Positions 9,629-18,495 of a stretch of DNA of 64,000 nt are shown here, in pieces. The position numbers and the translations under genes are program-made. The notes beneath the pieces were generated by a model that ran no database searches, was not told the origin of the DNA, and worked only from the letters and a program-made list of their open reading frames with translations. The DNA comes from Desertivibrio insolitus (GTDB lineage Bacteria; Actinomycetota; Actinomycetes; Actinomycetales; Microbacteriaceae): the NCBI RefSeq assembly GCF_017355965.1, contig NZ_JAFIQW010000002.1, forward strand, positions 143,073 to 207,072, written 5' to 3'. Within the stretch, counting starts at the first letter, position 1. Every line of letters begins with the position of its first letter.

Positions 9629-9663
9629 GGTGGGGCGGATGCCTCTGCGGCATCCGCCCCACC
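9629..9663 (+). terminator. Intercistronic hairpin after the binding-protein gene
   Basis: Perfect 15-base arms (9629-9643 and 9649-9663, containing GGGGCGGATGCC) surround a 5-base loop. Located between the binding protein and the ATPase, it probably gives partial termination or stabilises the 5' message so that the binding protein is made in excess. The same core recurs at 45897-45928 and, more loosely, at 54194-54214. Confidence 0.75.
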
Positions 9664-9709
9664 GCCTCCCCGCCCGGGGAACCCTGAAGCAACGAGAACG
9701 AGGAAGACA

Positions 9710-11239
9710 ATGACGAACAACATCCTCGAGATGCGCGACATCACGAAGACCTTCCCGGGCGTGAAGGCCCTGCAGAACGTCAATCTGCAGGTCGAACGCG
9801 GTGAGGTCCACGCGATCTGCGGCGAGAACGGCGCGGGCAAGTCGACCCTGATGAAGGTGCTGTCGGGCGTGTACCCGCACGGCACCTACGAGGGCGACAT
9901 CGTCTACGAAGGCGAGACCGTCGAGTTCAAGGACATCCGCGATTCCGAGCACGCCGGCATCGTGATCATCCACCAGGAGCTCGCGCTGAGCCCCCACCTC
10001 TCGATCGCCGAGAACATCTTCCTCGGCAACGAGCAGGCCAAGCGCGGTTTCATCAACTGGGACAAGACCAACCTCGAGGCCGCGAAGCTGCTCGCCCGCG
10101 TCGGCCTCAAGGACAACCCGATCACCAAGATCTCCCACATCGGTGTCGGGAAGCAGCAGCTCGTCGAGATCGCGAAGGCGCTCTCGAAGGAGGTCAAGCT
10201 GCTCATCCTCGACGAGCCCACCGCCGCCCTCAACGACGAGGACTCGGCGCACCTGCTCGACCTGATCCGTCACCTCAAGGGGCAGGGGATCACGTCGATC
10301 ATCATCAGCCACAAGCTGAACGAGATCAAAGCGATCGCCGACAAGGTCACGATCATCCGCGACGGCAAGACCATCGAGACGCTCGACCTGCAGAAGGACG
10401 ACATCTCGGAGGAGCGCATCATCAAGGGGATGGTCGGCCGCGACCTCGAGAACCGCTACCCCGACCGCACCCCCAAGATCGGGGAGGAGATCTTCCGCGT
10501 CGAGGACTGGAGCGTCCGCGACCCGCGCGACACGTCGCGCCTGGTCATCGACAACGCGCACCTCTCGGTGCGCGCCGGTGAGGTCGTCGGCATCGCGGGG
10601 CTCATGGGCGCCGGCCGCACCGAGCTCGCGATGAGCATCTTCGGCCGCTCGTACGGGTCGCACATCACCGGCCGTGTCTACATGCACGGCAAGGAGGTCA
10701 GGACCCACACGGTGAGCCAGGCCATCGAGGCGGGCATCGCGTACGCCACCGAGGACCGCAAGCACTACGGGCTCAACCTCATCGAGGACATCAAGCGGAA
10801 CATCTCTACCGCGGGGCTGAAGAAGCTCGCCAAGCGCGGCTGGGTGGACGGCAACCAGGAGTACGTGGTCGCCGACCAGTACCGCAAGTCGATGAACATC
10901 AAGGCCCCGTCGGTGGGTGCCATCACCGGGAAGCTCTCCGGCGGCAACCAGCAGAAGGTCGTGCTGTCGAAGTGGATGTACTCGGACCCCGAGGTGCTCA
11001 TCCTCGACGAGCCCACCCGCGGCATCGACGTCGGTGCCAAGTACGAGATCTACAGCATCATCAACAAGCTCGCGGGGGAGGGCAAGGCGGTCATCGTGAT
11101 CAGCTCCGAGCTGCCAGAACTCCTCGGCATCTGCGACCGCATCTACGCGCTCGCGGAAGGCCGGATCACCGGCGAGCTGCCCATCAGCGAGGCGACGCCT
11201 GAGTCGCTCATGCAGTACATGACGAAGGAGAGAGACTGA
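9710..11239 (+). CDS. Sugar ABC transporter ATP-binding protein (MmsA/AraG-like)
   Basis: A 509-residue duplicated ABC ATPase. The first domain has Walker [11 protein letters not shown] near residue 40 and Walker [14 protein letters not shown]. The second domain has the degenerate A-loop region [18 protein letters not shown], signature [14 protein letters not shown] and [16 protein letters not shown]. This architecture is specific to CUT2 importers. The start ATG follows GAACGAGGAAGACA. Its permease begins two bases after its stop. It energises uptake of the sugar bound by the lipoprotein at 8503-9618. Confidence 0.96.
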   Translation: MTNNILEMRDITKTFPGVKALQNVNLQVERGEVHAICGENGAGKSTLMKVLSGVYPHGTYEGDIVYEGETVEFKDIRDSEHAGIVIIHQELALSPHLSIAENIFLGNEQAKRGFINWDKTNLEAAKLLARVGLKDNPITKISHIGVGKQQLVEIAKALSKEVKLLILDEPTAALNDEDSAHLLDLIRHLKGQGITSIIISHKLNEIKAIADKVTIIRDGKTIETLDLQKDDISEERIIKGMVGRDLENRYPDRTPKIGEEIFRVEDWSVRDPRDTSRLVIDNAHLSVRAGEVVGIAGLMGAGRTELAMSIFGRSYGSHITGRVYMHGKEVRTHTVSQAIEAGIAYATEDRKHYGLNLIEDIKRNISTAGLKKLAKRGWVDGNQEYVVADQYRKSMNIKAPSVGAITGKLSGGNQQKVVLSKWMYSDPEVLILDEPTRGIDVGAKYEIYSIINKLAGEGKAVIVISSELPELLGICDRIYALAEGRITGELPISEATPESLMQYMTKERD

Positions 11240-11241
11240 TC

Positions 11242-12504
11242 ATGGCGACCGACACCACGTCGTCGAGGCCCGCGGACCTCGGCAACCGGGTCCCGAACCC
11301 GGAACGCACGCCCGGAGGCATCCGGGGCGCCCTCGGGTTCCTGACCTCGCAGCTGCGGCAGATCGGTATCTTCATCGCGCTGCTCGTGATCGTCGTGCTG
11401 TTCCAGATCCTCACGGACGGCCGACTGCTCACCCCGGGCAACGTCTCGAACATCATCGTTCAGAACAGCTACATCCTGATCCTCGCGATCGGCATGGTGA
11501 TGATCATCATCGCCGGCCACATCGACCTGTCGGTCGGTTCGGTCGCGGCCTTCGTCGGCGCGGTCACGGGTGTCATCGCGGTCGACAACGGGCTGCCCTG
11601 GTGGCTCGCGATCGCGGTCGGCCTCGTCGTCGGCGCGCTCGCCGGCGCCTGGCAGGGCTTCTGGGTCGCCTTCGTCGGCATCCCCGCGTTCATCGTGACC
11701 CTCGCGGGCATGCTGATCTTCCGTGGTCTCACGCAGATCACGCTGGGCAACACCCAGATCACCCCGTTCCCGACGGAGTACCGCCAGCTCGGTGGTGGCT
11801 TCCTGTTCCCGAACGTGTTCCCCGCGGCGACCTCGCCGTACGAGTGGATCACGGTCGGCCTCGGTGTGCTCGCCGCGGTCATGCTGGTCGCCTCGCAGGT
11901 GCGCGGCCGCATCGCCCGCGCCAAGCTCAACCTCGAGGGCGAGCCGTTCGCCTGGTTCGTGACCAAGCTCGCGTTCAGCGTCGCGCTGATCCTGCTCATC
12001 ACCTACCTGCTCGCGTCGTCGCGTGGCACCCCGATCGTGCTGATCGTGCTCGCCGTGCTCGTGGTCGTCTACACCGCGGTCATGAACCGCAGCGTCTTCG
12101 GCCGCCACATCTACGCGATCGGTGGCAACCTCAACGCCGCGAAGCTCTCGGGCATCAAGACCCGCTGGGTCGACTTCTGGCTGTTCGTCAACATGGGCAC
12201 GCTGGCCGCGCTCGCGGGCATCGTGTTCACCGGCCGCCTCAACTCGGCCGGCCCCGGCGCGGGCAACCTGTTCGAGCTCGACGCGATCGCCGCCTCGTTC
12301 ATCGGTGGTGCCGCCGTTCAGGGTGGTATCGGCACGGTGACCGGTGCGATCACCGGTGGTCTGATCATGGGTGTGCTGAACAACGGCATGTCGCTGCTCG
12401 GTGTCTCGACCGATTACCAGCAGTTCATCAAGGGCATCGTGCTGCTGCTCGCCGTCGCGTTCGACGTCTTCAACAAGCGTCGCGCGGCCGGCGCCACGAA
12501 GTAA
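11242..12504 (+). CDS. Sugar ABC transporter permease (MmsB/AraH-like)
   Basis: A 420-residue inner-membrane permease of the BPD_transp_2 family. A 40-residue cytoplasmic N-terminus precedes about ten membrane segments. [19 protein letters not shown] and [19 protein letters not shown] are the family motifs. It is the last gene of the arabinose transport operon, followed directly by a strong terminator. Its sequence is closely similar to the permease at 703-1911, indicating gene duplication of whole transporters. Confidence 0.96.
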   Translation: MATDTTSSRPADLGNRVPNPERTPGGIRGALGFLTSQLRQIGIFIALLVIVVLFQILTDGRLLTPGNVSNIIVQNSYILILAIGMVMIIIAGHIDLSVGSVAAFVGAVTGVIAVDNGLPWWLAIAVGLVVGALAGAWQGFWVAFVGIPAFIVTLAGMLIFRGLTQITLGNTQITPFPTEYRQLGGGFLFPNVFPAATSPYEWITVGLGVLAAVMLVASQVRGRIARAKLNLEGEPFAWFVTKLAFSVALILLITYLLASSRGTPIVLIVLAVLVVVYTAVMNRSVFGRHIYAIGGNLNAAKLSGIKTRWVDFWLFVNMGTLAALAGIVFTGRLNSAGPGAGNLFELDAIAASFIGGAAVQGGIGTVTGAITGGLIMGVLNNGMSLLGVSTDYQQFIKGIVLLLAVAFDVFNKRRAAGATK

Positions 12505-12515
12505 CGCGCCTCGTC

Positions 12516-12551
12516 GAAGGGCCCCGTCTCCTCAGGGAGGCGGGGCCCTTC
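12516..12551 (+). terminator. Terminator of the arabinose operon
   Basis: 16-base arms (12516-12531 and 12536-12551, one G-T wobble) close on a TCAG tetraloop. The stem is very GC-rich (GAAGGGCCCCG core), and it follows the permease stop by 12 bases. Confidence 0.85.
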
Positions 12552-12612
12552 CGCGTCTGCGGCTGGGGCGGGCGCGGCGGAGGGTGCATAGGTCGGCGAG
12601 TGGCCGGTTTCC

Positions 12613-12757
12613 GGTGAGTGGTGCGTGCAGGAATGTGCCAGTCACCCGGAAGTTGTCCACTCACGCGGGGCGCGGCGCTGCTGGCGAGTGATGCGCTCGT
12701 CGGTGAGTGGCGCGTGCACGGGTGCTCCAGTCACCCACGGGCTGTCCACTCACGCGG
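12613..12757. repeat. Two 56-base direct repeats, each internally palindromic
   Basis: Copies at 12613-12668 and 12702-12757 both start GGTGAGTGG and end CCACTCACGCGG, with a CCAGTCACCC core; the middle varies. GTGAGTGG at one end and CCACTCAC at the other form a stem, so each copy can fold. A further GGCGAGTGG precedes the first copy. The 300-base gap 12505-12806 holds this element, the terminator and no gene. Confidence 0.7.
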
Positions 12758-12806
12758 TCGCCGCCGGGCGGTGGCATCCGGATGCCATGGGCGACAGAAT
12801 GAGCAG

Positions 12807-14585
12807 ATGCGGCAAGCGCTTTCCAGCAGGGTCGAGACGTTCCGGTCCGCCATCGACGCCCGGCGACCCGGACGGAGCGTGCTGCGCCTGCTCGGCCTGC
12901 ACCGCGGCCCGATCACGCTGGCGGTGCTCTGCTTCGCCGTCAAGGACACCGCCCTCTGGCTGCTGCCGGTCGTGACGGCGAAGATCATCGACGTGGTCGC
13001 CGACGGCGGGCCGTTCTCGACGCTGTGGCTGTGGGCGGGCATCGCCCTCGCCGCGCTCGTCGTGAACTATCCGGGGCACGTCGCGTACACGAAGCTCTTC
13101 ATGGGCGTCGTGCGCCGCCTCGCCGCCGACCTGCGGAACGCGCTCGCCGCCCGCCTGCAGGAGCTCTCGATCGGCTTCCACGCCAAGTCGAACTCGGCCA
13201 TCGTGCAGACCAAGGTCGTGCGCGACGTCGAGAACATCGAGCTCATGCTGCAGCAGACCGCGCACCCGCTGCTCTCCGCGACGATGGTGCTCATCGGCGC
13301 CGTGTCCGCCACGGCGATCGAGGTGCCCCAGTTCCTGCCGGTCTACGCCCTCGCGATCCCCATCGCGGTCGCCCTCCGTGCGATCCTCATGCGCCGCAGT
13401 CAGCGTCGCAACGAGGACTTCCGCCGCGAGGTGGAGCGGTTCTCCGCCCGCGTCGGCGAGATGGCGACGCTCATGCCGATCACTCGCGCCCACGGTCTCG
13501 AGACCGTCGCGCAGGAGCGCGTCGCCACGAGCGCCGACGGTGTGCGTGCTGCGGGGTACCAGCTCGACCTGCTCAACGGGCGCTTCGCGTCGGCGTCGTG
13601 GGTCACCCTGCAGCTGCTGAGCGTCGCTTGCCTCGTGCTCGCCGCGGTCGTCTCGCTCACGGGCCTGCTGCCGGTCACGGCCGGCCAGGTCGTGCTGCTC
13701 TCCTCCTACTTCGCGCTGTTGACGCAGAGCGCGACGAACATCCTGATGCTGCTGCCCGCGATCGCGCGCGGGACCGAGTCGGTGCGCTCGATCGCGGAGG
13801 TGCTGCAGGAGCCCGACCTCGAGCTGAACGAGGGGCGCCGTGCCGTGGCATCCGTCACCGGCCGGCTCGACCTGCAGCGGGTCGAGTTCCGCTACGACGA
13901 CGCCCCGGCGCCCGCGCTCGACGGCGTCGACCTGCACGTCGAGCCGGGGGAGACCGTCGCGTTCGTCGGCTCGTCGGGGTCGGGCAAGTCGACGATGCTC
14001 AACCTGGTGCTCGGCTTCCTGCGCCCGACGAGCGGCCGGGTGCTGCTCGACGGCGCCGACATGCAGGAGCTCGACCTGCGCACCGTGCGGCGCTTCGTCT
14101 CGGTCGTGCCCCAGGAGTCGGTGCTCTTCGAGGGCACGATCCGCGACAACATCGCGTACGGGCTCACGGGCGTCACCGACGAGCGGATCGAGCGGGCCAT
14201 GCGCGACGCCAACGCGTGGACGATCGTCGAGCAGCTGCCCGACGGCCTCGACAGCGTGGTGGGGGAGCGCGGCGCGCGGCTCTCCGGCGGGCAGCGCCAG
14301 CGCCTCTCGATCGCCCGGGCGCTCGTGCGCGACCCCCGGATCCTGCTGCTCGACGAGGCGACGAGCGCGCTGGACTCGGAGTCCGAGGCGATCATCGCGG
14401 ATGCCCTCGGCCGGCTGATGCGCGGACGCACGACTCTCGTCGTGGCGCACCGGCTCTCCACCATCCGCTCGGCCGACCGCATCGTGGTGCTCGAGAAGGG
14501 CCGCATCGTCGAGATCGGCTCGCACGACGAGCTGCTCGCCGCGAACGGTCGCTACGCCGAGCTGCACCGGGTGCAGGCGGGCTGA
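12807..14585 (+). CDS. ABC exporter, fused membrane and ATPase domains
   Basis: A 592-residue half-transporter of the MsbA/multidrug exporter type. About six membrane segments fill the first 300 residues. The ATPase domain has Walker A GSSGSGKST near residue 389, Q-loop VPQESVLFEG, signature LSGGQRQRLS, Walker B ILLLDEATSALD and the H-loop VVAHRLST. The ATG at 12807 is chosen because homology begins there (MRQALSSRVETFRSA); the open frame upstream crosses the intergenic repeats. It stands alone between an operon terminator and a convergent hairpin. Its cargo cannot be told from sequence. Confidence 0.93.
   Translation: MRQALSSRVETFRSAIDARRPGRSVLRLLGLHRGPITLAVLCFAVKDTALWLLPVVTAKIIDVVADGGPFSTLWLWAGIALAALVVNYPGHVAYTKLFMGVVRRLAADLRNALAARLQELSIGFHAKSNSAIVQTKVVRDVENIELMLQQTAHPLLSATMVLIGAVSATAIEVPQFLPVYALAIPIAVALRAILMRRSQRRNEDFRREVERFSARVGEMATLMPITRAHGLETVAQERVATSADGVRAAGYQLDLLNGRFASASWVTLQLLSVACLVLAAVVSLTGLLPVTAGQVVLLSSYFALLTQSATNILMLLPAIARGTESVRSIAEVLQEPDLELNEGRRAVASVTGRLDLQRVEFRYDDAPAPALDGVDLHVEPGETVAFVGSSGSGKSTMLNLVLGFLRPTSGRVLLDGADMQELDLRTVRRFVSVVPQESVLFEGTIRDNIAYGLTGVTDERIERAMRDANAWTIVEQLPDGLDSVVGERGARLSGGQRQRLSIARALVRDPRILLLDEATSALDSESEAIIADALGRLMRGRTTLVVAHRLSTIRSADRIVVLEKGRIVEIGSHDELLAANGRYAELHRVQAG
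12811..12824. promoter_or_regulatory. LacI-family operator-like sequence inside the ABC exporter start
   Basis: GGCAAGCGCTTTCC lies four bases after the exporter start codon. It resembles the sites at 17940, 19637 and 21720. Because it lies within codons 2-6 it may be a true roadblock or start-proximal operator, or a chance match. Confidence 0.45.
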
Positions 14586-14592
14586 ACGACGA

Positions 14593-14623
14593 AGCGCCCG
14601 TCCGGAGAACTCGGACGGGCGCT
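14593..14623. terminator. Bidirectional terminator between convergent genes
   Basis: Perfect 12-base arms (AGCGCCCGTCCG at 14593-14604 and its complement at 14612-14623) surround a 7-base loop. It lies between the exporter stop (14585) and the end of the isomerase gene on the other strand (14641). Confidence 0.85.
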
Positions 14624-14640
14624 CCGCGGAGCGGAACGAC

Positions 14641-15519
14641 TCAGGCCGGCACGACCGCCGGCAGGTGCGGGGTGACCGCGGCGTCGAAGGACGCCGCCGT
14701 GCGGATCGCCGCCTCGGTCCAGTCGGTCGCCCAGACATCCGCGTTGAAGATCTCGACCTCGATGTCGCCGGTGTAGCCGGCGCGCTCGACGGCCTGGGTC
14801 AGCGTCGCGAAGTCGACGACGCCGTCGCCCGGGTAGTGCCGCGCGAGCAGCACGTCGGCGGGCAGCGGGGTCTTCCAGTCGCACACCTGGTAGCTGGCGA
14901 TGCGGCCCTCGGCGCCGGCGCGCTCGATCTGCTCGAGCACCGCCGGATCCCAGAACACGTGGAAGCTGTCGACGACGACGCCGACGACGGATGCCGGGAA
15001 CGGCCTCGCCAGGTCGAGCGCCTGCCCGAGGGTCGAGACGACCGCCCGGTCGCTGACGTACATCGGATGCAGCGGCTCGATCGCGAGTTGCACGCCCGAC
15101 GCCTCCGCGTGCGGCGCGAGCTCGGTGAGGGCGTCGGCGACGCGGGAACGCGCGCCGATCAGGTCGCGGGACCCCTCGGGCACCCCGCCCACCACGAGCA
15201 CGAGCGCGGCGACCGAGCCCTCGGCGCCGGCGGCGGCCAGCGTCGCGGTCTCGTCGATCGCGCGGCGGTTCTCGTCGATGGCGGCACGGCGCGCCGTGGC
15301 ATCCGTCGCGGTCAGGAACCCGCCGCGGCAGAGCGACGAGAAGCGCAGGCCGGAGTCCGCGAGCTGCCGGGCGGCCTCGTCGAGGCCCACGGCGGCGACG
15401 GGCTCGCGCCACAGGCCGATCGACGAGATGCCGGCGGCCTTCGTCGCGGCGATCGCGTCGGCGAGCGAGGCGTGCTTGATGGTCGCCTGATTCAGCGACA
15501 GCCGGGGGTGGGCGCTCAT
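14641..15519 (-). CDS. Sugar phosphate isomerase/epimerase-like TIM-barrel protein
   Basis: A 292-residue AP_endonuc_2/xylose-isomerase-like barrel. The N-terminus PRLSLNQATIKHASLADAIA is typical. LAIEPLHPMY (metal Glu), VVDSFHVFWDP and GDIEVEIFNADVWA (C-terminal metal Glu) are the expected metal-site strands. The start overlaps the stop of the DUF993 gene (ATGA), so the three-gene unit Gfo/Idh, DUF993, isomerase is one operon. The likely role is isomerisation, epimerisation or beta-elimination of an oxidised sugar; the substrate is not visible. Confidence 0.88.
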   Translation of the reverse strand: MSAHPRLSLNQATIKHASLADAIAATKAAGISSIGLWREPVAAVGLDEAARQLADSGLRFSSLCRGGFLTATDATARRAAIDENRRAIDETATLAAAGAEGSVAALVLVVGGVPEGSRDLIGARSRVADALTELAPHAEASGVQLAIEPLHPMYVSDRAVVSTLGQALDLARPFPASVVGVVVDSFHVFWDPAVLEQIERAGAEGRIASYQVCDWKTPLPADVLLARHYPGDGVVDFATLTQAVERAGYTGDIEVEIFNADVWATDWTEAAIRTAASFDAAVTPHLPAVVPA

Positions 15520-16694
15520 GCCGGCACCCCGCTGCGCTCGATCACGCCCGTGAGGGCGAGGTGCGCGTGCCAGCGCTCCGCCGCGAGCTCGGGGTGCTCG
15601 AGCGCCCCGCTCGCGTTGGCGAGTTCGACGATGCGCGAGAGGTGCGGCAGGCTGCGCCCGGCGTGCAGGCCGCCGACCATCTGGAACGCGGGCTGGTGGC
15701 CGTTGAGCCAGGCGAGGAACGCGACGCCCGTCTTGTAGAACCAGGTGGGTGCGGCGAAGATGTGCCGCGACAGCTTCTCGGTCGGGCCGAGGATGCGCTC
15801 GTAGGCCGCCTCGTCGCCGGCATCCAGGGCCTGAATGGCCGCGGAGGCGTGCGGACCGACGGCCGCGAACGCGCCGAGCAGGGCATCCGAGTGCTCGGTG
15901 CCGTCGCTCTTGATGAGGCTCACGTAGTGGAAGTCGTCGCCCGTGAACATCCGCACGCCCTCGGGCAGCGCGGCGCGCACGGCGATCTCCGCGTCGGCGT
16001 CGAGCAGGCTCATCTTGATGCCGCGCACCTTGTCGCGGTGACGCTCCATGAGCTCGACGACCGTGCGCGTCGCCGCGGCGACGTCGCTCGAGCCGAAGTA
16101 GCCGGCGAGGATCGGGTCGAACGCCTCGCCGAGCCAGTGCAGCACGACGGGCGCCGACGCGCTCTCGAGCACCTCGCCGTAGACGCGCAGGTAGTCGTCG
16201 GCACCGGATGCCGCGCGCGCGAGGTGCCGGCTCGCCATGAGCACGACCCCGGCGCCCGCGTCCTCCGTGAACTCGAGCTGGCTGCGGTAGGCGGCGACGA
16301 CCTCGTCGAGCGAGATCTGCGTCTCCTCGACGTGGTCGGTGTTGACGCCGACCACGAGGGCGCCGTCGACCGAGCGCGCCTCGGCGGCGCTGCGCGCGAT
16401 GAGTTCGCGCACCGCCGCCGCATCCAGTCCCATGTTCCGCTGTGCGGTGTCCATGGCGTCGGCGACGCCGAGGCCCCACGACCAGAGGTGGTGACGGAAG
16501 GCGAGGGTCGCGTCCCAGTCGATCTCGGCGGGGGAGCCGGGCACGTTGTCGGCCCACGCGAGCGGCACCACGTGCGCGGCGGCGTAGGCGACGCGACTGC
16601 GCAGCGCCTCGGCCGGGCGGGTGAAGGCGGGCGCGGCGGCGAGGTCGACGCGACGGGTGGACCCGTCGGCGTCGAGCAGGAGGAGCTCGCTCAT
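15516..16694 (-). CDS. DUF993 family (dihydrodipicolinate-synthase-like) protein
   Basis: A 392-residue protein recognised by LAWADNVPGSPAEIDWDATLAFRHHLWSWGLGVADAMDTAQRN and GVNTDHVEE. It has the lyase-type TIM barrel typical of DUF993, which occurs next to Gfo/Idh oxidoreductases in actinobacterial sugar loci. VRGIKMSLLDADAE near the centre supplies the Schiff-base-region Lys candidate. The ATG at 16694 follows the Gfo/Idh stop by five bases and gives the family N-terminus (MSELLLLDADGS). A retro-aldol or lyase step on a keto-sugar acid is plausible, but no activity is established from sequence. Confidence 0.85.
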   Translation of the reverse strand: MSELLLLDADGSTRRVDLAAAPAFTRPAEALRSRVAYAAAHVVPLAWADNVPGSPAEIDWDATLAFRHHLWSWGLGVADAMDTAQRNMGLDAAAVRELIARSAAEARSVDGALVVGVNTDHVEETQISLDEVVAAYRSQLEFTEDAGAGVVLMASRHLARAASGADDYLRVYGEVLESASAPVVLHWLGEAFDPILAGYFGSSDVAAATRTVVELMERHRDKVRGIKMSLLDADAEIAVRAALPEGVRMFTGDDFHYVSLIKSDGTEHSDALLGAFAAVGPHASAAIQALDAGDEAAYERILGPTEKLSRHIFAAPTWFYKTGVAFLAWLNGHQPAFQMVGGLHAGRSLPHLSRIVELANASGALEHPELAAERWHAHLALTGVIERSGVPA

Positions 16695-16699
16695 CTCGG

Positions 16700-17893
16700 T
16701 CAGCTCAGCGTGAGCTCGTGCGCGTCGGTGGTCAGCGGCTCCTCGGCCAGCGACACCGTCGGGATCTCGAACTTGCGTCCCTCGCGCGCCGACTTCAGCG
16801 CGGTCTCGGCGAGCAGCATGCCGCGCGCGCCGGAGAGGAAGTCGTACTCGTGCGGGGCGTCCTCGACGACGTGGCGGATGAACTGCTCCCACTGAACCTT
16901 GAAGCCGTTCTCGAACTCCTCGGTGTTGGGCACCTGCATCCAGTCGGCGTCGTAGTCGTGGGTGTCCTCGAGGTCGGGGTTCCACACCGGCTTCGGCGTC
17001 GCGTTGCGCGGCTGGATCTCGCAGCCGAAGAGGCCCGCGACCGCGGAGCCGTGGGTGCCGTCGACCTGGAACTCGACGAGCTCGTCGCGGTGCACGCGCA
17101 CCGTCCAGCTCGAGTTGAGCTGCGCGATGATGCCGCCCTCGAGCTCGAAGATGCCGTACGCCGCGTCATCCGCGGTCGCCTTGTAGGGGCGGCCCTGCTC
17201 GTCGGAGCGCTGCGGGATGTGCGTGGCGGTCTGCGCGTAGACGCTCTTCACGCTGCCGAAGATGTTCTCGAGCACGTAGTTCCAGTGCGGGAACATGTCG
17301 ACGGTGATGCCGCCGCCGTCCTCGGCGCGGTAGTTCCAGCTGGGGCGCTGCGCGGGGTGCCAGTCGCCCTCGAAGACCCAGTAGCCGAACTCGCCGCGCA
17401 CCGAGAGGATGCGGCCGAAGAAGCCGGAGTCGACCAGGCGCTTCAGCTTGCGGAGGCCGGGCAGGTAGAGCTTGTCGTGCACGACGCCGTTCTTGACCCC
17501 CGCGTCGGTCGCGAGCTGCGCGAGCTCGAGGGCGTCGGCGTAGGTCTCGGCCGTGGGCTTCTCGGTGTAGATCGCCTTGCCGGCGGCGATGGCCTTCTTG
17601 ATCGCGGCGGAGCGGGCGCTCGTGACGAGGAAGTCGGCGTAGATCTCCCACCGGGGGTCGGCCAGCGCCTCGTCGAGGTTCGTCGTGTAGTGCTCGATGC
17701 CGTGCTGCGCGGCGATGCGGGCGAGCTTGGCCTCGTCGCGGCCGACGAGCAGGGGCTCGACCTGCACGCGGCTGCCGTCGGAGAGCACGACACCGCCCTG
17801 CTCGCGGATCGCGAGGATCGAGCGCACCAGGTGCTGCCGGTAGCCCATGCGCCCACTGGCGCCGTTCATGATGATGCCGATCGTCGCTGACAC
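16700..17893 (-). CDS. Gfo/Idh/MocA family sugar oxidoreductase
   Basis: A 397-residue NAD(P)-dependent dehydrogenase. The N-terminal Rossmann fold begins IGIIMNGASGRMGYRQHL, and AIYTEKPTAETYADALELA is the EKP motif with the catalytic Lys. The C-terminal beta-sheet domain has GGGITVDMFPHWNYVLE with the catalytic-dyad His/Asp region. The GTG start at 17893 is set by GAGGGG eight bases upstream; longer open frames extend into the operator region. First gene of a three-gene operon, with an operator 47 bases upstream. It oxidises or reduces an unknown sugar or inositol. Confidence 0.92.
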   Translation of the reverse strand: MSATIGIIMNGASGRMGYRQHLVRSILAIREQGGVVLSDGSRVQVEPLLVGRDEAKLARIAAQHGIEHYTTNLDEALADPRWEIYADFLVTSARSAAIKKAIAAGKAIYTEKPTAETYADALELAQLATDAGVKNGVVHDKLYLPGLRKLKRLVDSGFFGRILSVRGEFGYWVFEGDWHPAQRPSWNYRAEDGGGITVDMFPHWNYVLENIFGSVKSVYAQTATHIPQRSDEQGRPYKATADDAAYGIFELEGGIIAQLNSSWTVRVHRDELVEFQVDGTHGSAVAGLFGCEIQPRNATPKPVWNPDLEDTHDYDADWMQVPNTEEFENGFKVQWEQFIRHVVEDAPHEYDFLSGARGMLLAETALKSAREGRKFEIPTVSLAEEPLTTDAHELTLS

Positions 17894-17939
17894 GGCGGTC
17901 CCCTCTTCTACTCGTCCCGCAGCGGTTCTGAGCGGGAGC

Positions 17940-17953
17940 GGAAAGCGTTTACC
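17940..17953. promoter_or_regulatory. LacI-family operator upstream of the Gfo/Idh operon
   Basis: On the minus strand this reads GGTAAACGCTTTCC, the consensus of the other sites in this cluster (19637-19650, 21720-21733). It lies close upstream of the GTG at 17893 and so can block the promoter. Confidence 0.8.
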
Positions 17954-18060
17954 GCAGCATACGCGGGGGTGGGGGCGGACGCAACGCCGCCCGTCGTTTT
18001 CGGAAACGGTCGCCGTCTCCCGGCCTCTGTGGTTCCGCGGGGCTTGCCGTCGGCGCAGGT

Positions 18061-18324
18061 CATGAGTCGCGCAGCGCCACGCCGCGGCCGGGCGGCGTGT
18101 CGGAGCGGTTGTCCGTGATTTGCGCCGATCCGCGGGACGGGTGCTCGTGATCAACGGCCCTCCGCCGCGGCGCCTGGGGCGGCGCGACCCACGCGAGGTC
18201 GCGCGACTTCCCACGCCAGGACGCGCGGCTGCCGGTGCGGTCGGCCGGGGTGCGCGGCGGCATGACTCATGAGCGCTGGCGCAACACGCCGGTGCGGGCC
18301 GGCGAGTCGGAGCGGCGACTCATG
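18061..18324. repeat. Inverted-repeat intergenic element (MITE-like)
   Basis: CATGAGTCGC at 18061-18070 is mirrored exactly at 18315-18324 (GCGACTCATG), and weaker matches continue inward for about 65 bases on each side (CGGCGTGT and TTGCGCC shared). The 600-base gap 17894-18495 between two divergently placed minus-strand genes holds this element and the operator. I see no gene in it. Confidence 0.45.
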
Positions 18325-18495
18325 ATCTACGCCGCCGGATGCATCCGGTGCGCCCCTCGCGTCAGGATGCGCAGCAAGGGCCTAATGCAGGGAGGGTCCG
18401 TCGGGGCAGCACGCCACAGCGCGCGAGCAACTCGAGGCGCACTGCTTCTGGAAGCGCTGCGCGCCCTGCTTTACGAGCGCAGCCGGCCGGACGCA

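Noticed and set aside
12618..12806. N-terminal extension of the ABC exporter
   Set aside because: The extra codons lie in the 56-base repeats and show no protein-like character; homology starts at 12807.
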